Of a stretch of 64,000 bases of DNA, positions 61,152 to 64,000 are shown in pieces (positions within the stretch are counted from its first letter, which is position 1; every line of letters starts with the position of its first letter). The stretch lies in the NCBI GenBank assembly GCA_039822105.1, contig JBCBMW010000015.1:17344-81343 (forward strand), given 5' to 3'. This DNA is from Parvularcula sp039822105 (GTDB lineage Bacteria > Pseudomonadota > Alphaproteobacteria > Caulobacterales > Parvularculaceae). A program made the position numbers and the translations under genes. A model generated the notes under the pieces. That model ran no database searches. It saw nothing but the letters and a program-made list of their open reading frames with translations, and was not told the origin of the DNA.

Positions 61152-61937
61152 ATGACAGAGCGGCCATCCGCCATCCGAAGGCGCCGAGGCATCATGGAGG
61201 GAGGGGCCCCGTTTCGCGGCGGCCCGATCCTTAACCTGCCAACGCCGATCGGACAGATCGTCGTCGTCACCATTGCGGCCTTCTTCCTCTCGTTCATTCT
61301 GCCCTCGCCGTTCACCGGCGGGCCGCTGTTCCTCGATTTTGCGTTCATACCGGTGCGGTTTCTCGCGCAGCTGGAGGAGGGCCAGTACCTCATCGCCATC
61401 GTTCCGCTGGTCACCCACATCTTCCTGCATGGCGGGATTGGGCACCTGGTCCTCAACATGCTTTGGCTGATGGTGTTCGGCTCGGGCACCGCGCGGCGGC
61501 TTTGTGTGGAAAGCGCAAGCCCGGCGGACGCCAGTTGGAACATCGGGGTTTTCATGGCCTTCTACCTCGCCAGCGGGGTGGCTGGGGCGTTGACCCATTT
61601 TGCCGCGCATCCGCTCGATGACATTCCCATGATCGGGGCGTCGGGCGCGATTTCGGGCCTGATGGCCGGAACCTTGCGCTTCGCGCTCCGCCTCTTTGCT
61701 CCCATGGGCGCTGAGTATGGCCGACTGGCGCCGATTTTCGCCCGCCCCGTGGTGGCGGCATCGCTGATCTATATCGGCCTCAACGTGGCGACCGGAATTG
61801 CTGGCGCGCTGATGACCGATGGCGAGGTCATGATTGCCTGGGAGGCCCATATCGGGGGCTTTGTCTTCGGGCTTCTTGCGTTCCCACTGTTCGACCGCCT
61901 GGCCAAACGCCCGCCTTTGCCCTTCGGTCTTGGTTGA
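61152..61937 (+). CDS. Rhomboid-family intramembrane serine protease
   Basis: 261 residues from ATG 61152 (GAGGTG upstream). Six hydrophobic helices. FLHGGIGHLVLNMLWLMVFG (in parts HGGIGHLVLNMLW) carries the conserved His and Asn; GASGAISGLMAG holds the nucleophile Ser; the catalytic His is in AWEAHIGGFVFG. The Ser-His pair and the order of helices are complete, so activity is likely. Rhomboids cleave single-pass proteins near the membrane face. Substrate unknown. Confidence 0.93.
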   Translation: MTERPSAIRRRRGIMEGGAPFRGGPILNLPTPIGQIVVVTIAAFFLSFILPSPFTGGPLFLDFAFIPVRFLAQLEEGQYLIAIVPLVTHIFLHGGIGHLVLNMLWLMVFGSGTARRLCVESASPADASWNIGVFMAFYLASGVAGALTHFAAHPLDDIPMIGASGAISGLMAGTLRFALRLFAPMGAEYGRLAPIFARPVVAASLIYIGLNVATGIAGALMTDGEVMIAWEAHIGGFVFGLLAFPLFDRLAKRPPLPFGLG

Positions 61938-62004
61938 AGGGTTGCGGACAGCTTGCCGCAGGGGCAGGCTGCGTAGCCCAAAAACCAAAGAGCTGGGAGG
62001 CTTT

Positions 62005-62436
62005 ATGCGTGCATCGGATATTCTCGCGTTGAAGGGCGCCGCCGTGGAGACCCTCAAACAGGTCGACAGCCTGGGTCACGCGATCGACCGGCTGGCAGAG
62101 CTCAATATCGGGGCCTTGTTGGTGGTCACAGATGCAGGGGATCCGTGCGGCATCCTCTCAGAGCGCGATGTCATTCGGATCTTGAAAGGTGCCCCTGTCG
62201 GTCACCGCGAGCGCTCGGTCAGCGAGGTGATGACGGAGAACCTGATCACGACAGGTCCCGAGGCCACCGTCGATGAGCTGCTCGACATGATGACAGACCG
62301 CCGCATCCGGCACCTGCCTGTGGTGGAAGGCGGCAAACTTCTAGGGATTTTGTCGATCGGTGATGTGATCAAACACCGGATCCGCCAAGCCCGTGAGGAG
62401 GCGGAAGCACTCAAAAGCTACATCGCTGGAGCATGA
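62005..62436 (+). CDS. Tandem CBS-domain protein
   Basis: 143 residues from ATG 62005, with GGGAGG 4 bases upstream. Two CBS domains: LNIGALLVVTDAGDPCGILSERDVIRIL (parts ALLVVTDAGDPCGILSERD) and IRHLPVVEGGKLLGILSIGDVIK (parts HLPVVEGGKLLGILSIGDV), with MTENLITTGPEATVDELLDMM between them. Free CBS pairs bind adenosine nucleotides and regulate enzymes or transporters. Target unknown. It is downstream of the rhomboid gene, same strand. Confidence 0.9.
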   Translation: MRASDILALKGAAVETLKQVDSLGHAIDRLAELNIGALLVVTDAGDPCGILSERDVIRILKGAPVGHRERSVSEVMTENLITTGPEATVDELLDMMTDRRIRHLPVVEGGKLLGILSIGDVIKHRIRQAREEAEALKSYIAGA

Positions 62437-62503
62437 AATTCTGACGCTAATCTGATTGCCTCTCGGCGCTACAGAAAAAGTTCATCTTGGTTGCAAAAAC
62501 CTC

Positions 62504-62807
62504 TTGCGCGGGCCCACTCAGTTTTGCATATACGCGGCTCTCCACGGCATTGAGACGCCGACGGGGCGCGGTCTTCTGGGTTACCTGATGATTTCGCCCC
62601 CGGCCTTCTTTGCTCCGCGTTTGAGGGTTTACCCTCTGGCAAGGTCAAAGAAGAAAAAGTCAAAATCGTCGTTGACAGGGGCAACTGAGATGAATATCTC
62701 GCCGCTCCTGCGCTGAGACAGAAGCTTTCAAGTAAAGCTGAAGTCAAGGCGACGTCGACACTAAGTTAATAACTTTGGTGTTGACGGTCAGCCAAGAGGT
62801 CTATACC
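62504..62807 (+). promoter_or_regulatory. Three candidate rrn promoters in tandem
   Basis: Within the 645-base gene-free stretch 62437-63081 upstream of 16S: P1 TTGCGC at 62504 with CATATA at 62527 (spacing 17); P2 TTGACA at 62672 with TATCTC at 62695 (spacing 17); P3 TTGACG at 62781 with TATACC at 62802 (spacing 15). After each -10 the DNA turns GC-rich (CGCGGC or CGCCGC), the discriminator type of stringently controlled rRNA promoters. P2 is the best match. The rest of the stretch carries no convincing gene. Confidence 0.5.
62754..62785. repeat. Imperfect inverted repeat overlapping the third candidate rrn promoter
   Basis: GTCGACACTAAGTT at 62754-62767 pairs with AACTTTGGTGTTGAC at 62771-62785 with one mismatch and one bulge, around AAT. 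The right arm includes the TTGAC of P3. It may be a protein-binding site at the promoter; not established. Confidence 0.35.
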
Positions 62808-62905
62808 TCGCGGCGCTCGGAAAGTTCGATGCTTCGTTAGCGAAGTGGAAAACTTCCCAAACAAAAGGTTGGACTTCGGTTCGGCCGTTCGGTAATCGCG
62901 CCGGA

Positions 62906-62917
62906 CGCTCTTTGACA
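62906..62917 (+). promoter_or_regulatory. rRNA leader boxA-like antitermination site
   Basis: CGCTCTTTGACA resembles the boxA of rRNA leaders (consensus TGCTCTTTAACA), 165 bases before 16S. NusB/NusE bind this element to prevent premature termination. It is not a promoter despite the TTGACA inside it. Confidence 0.65.
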
Positions 62918-63081
62918 ATTTGGTATGAGAAAGAGAAACGTGGGCGGCGCAGTCCTGGCGGAAGCTTTTAGCTTCACACTTTGAGACTGACTGCTGACGT
63001 TTCTAAAAACCAATGACCTCGTAACAACGGAGGTTTTGGTTTTGCGATGTCAGTAATTAAACAAGTCAGTTTTTCAAACCT

Positions 63082-64000
<919 letters not shown>

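Noticed and set aside
61050..62057. 335-codon open frame opposite the rhomboid gene
   Set aside because: Antisense shadow; low-complexity Arg/Gly-rich translation.
62456..62716. 86-codon open frame in the rRNA leader
   Set aside because: No ribosome site or family pattern; region fits promoter DNA ahead of 16S.
62911..62917. TTTGACA close to 16S as a promoter -35
   Set aside because: It is part of a boxA-like leader element; no -10 follows at normal spacing.

Overview
The window is a high-GC chromosomal segment from an alphaproteobacterium. The 5' part of a 16S rRNA gene at the right edge has alphaproteobacterial features. The protein genes include several that are diagnostic of the Caulobacter-type cell-cycle and division programme: a DivL-like kinase with tyrosine in place of the phospho-acceptor histidine, GcrA, and the division-plane ATPase MipZ. 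A marine or aquatic relative of the Hyphomonadaceae/Parvularculaceae is a reasonable guess, but genus placement would need the 16S sequence compared with a database. I see no insertion sequence, prophage or CRISPR array.

Layout. 1-3.9 kb: two tandem TonB-dependent outer-membrane receptors, the first cut by the window edge. 4.0-4.9 kb: a small AT-richer pocket with two putative orphan immunity genes (Imm32-like and CdiI-like), a cluster of GANTC sites and a 12-bp direct repeat. 4.9-15.2 kb: scattered metabolism (nitronate monooxygenase-like, serine dehydratase, alpha/beta hydrolase, glycine C-acetyltransferase, sterol-desaturase-like oxygenase, FolD, EgtD, nucleotide-sugar epimerase). 15.3-19.6 kb: the nadD-rsfS-rlmH-envC-like-ctpA cluster. 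19.6-23.3 kb: pabB-pabA-pabC, each overlapping the next, running into an adenylate-forming-enzyme homologue with degenerate motifs. 23.3-25.5 kb: a 38-residue membrane microprotein, a CpaB-like membrane protein and a leucyl aminopeptidase. 25.6-30.8 kb: divL, a penicillin-acylase-family enzyme, and gcrA facing them. 31-34.8 kb: an orphan ABC-2 permease, hslO (Hsp33), and two paralogous secreted proteins with PEP/VPLPA-CTERM-type sorting tails. 34.8-41 kb: AEC transporter, glutamate dehydrogenase, purH, a CapD-like dehydratase and rpe. 41-43 kb: a divergent arsenic locus (arsR / acr3-arsC). 43-46.5 kb: a pqiA-pqiA-pqiB-pqiC lipid-transport operon in which PqiA is split into two proteins. 46.7-51 kb: an AraC-type regulator behind a long dyad, a hybrid histidine kinase and a Ser/Thr kinase. 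51-55.8 kb: tig, panC, a SPOR-like protein, mipZ and a membrane J-domain protein. 55.8-58.4 kb: tRNA-Trp, a YfgM-like protein and bamB. 58.4-62.4 kb: an EnvZ/OmpR-like pair, a GYF-domain protein, a rhomboid protease and a CBS protein. 62.4-64 kb: an rRNA leader with three candidate promoters and a boxA, then 16S.

The genes fit a free-living, envelope-rich aerobe. Several units concern the cell surface: TonB receptors, Pqi, BamB, EnvC/CtpA, CTERM proteins and rhomboid. The cell-cycle genes divL, gcrA and mipZ lie within 30 kb of each other, and DnaA-box-like sequences precede gcrA. The most unusual items are the folate-operon adenylating-enzyme homologue, the orphan immunity pocket, the paired CTERM proteins, the long dyad before the AraC regulator, the charged tail on BamB and the unannotated membrane microprotein.
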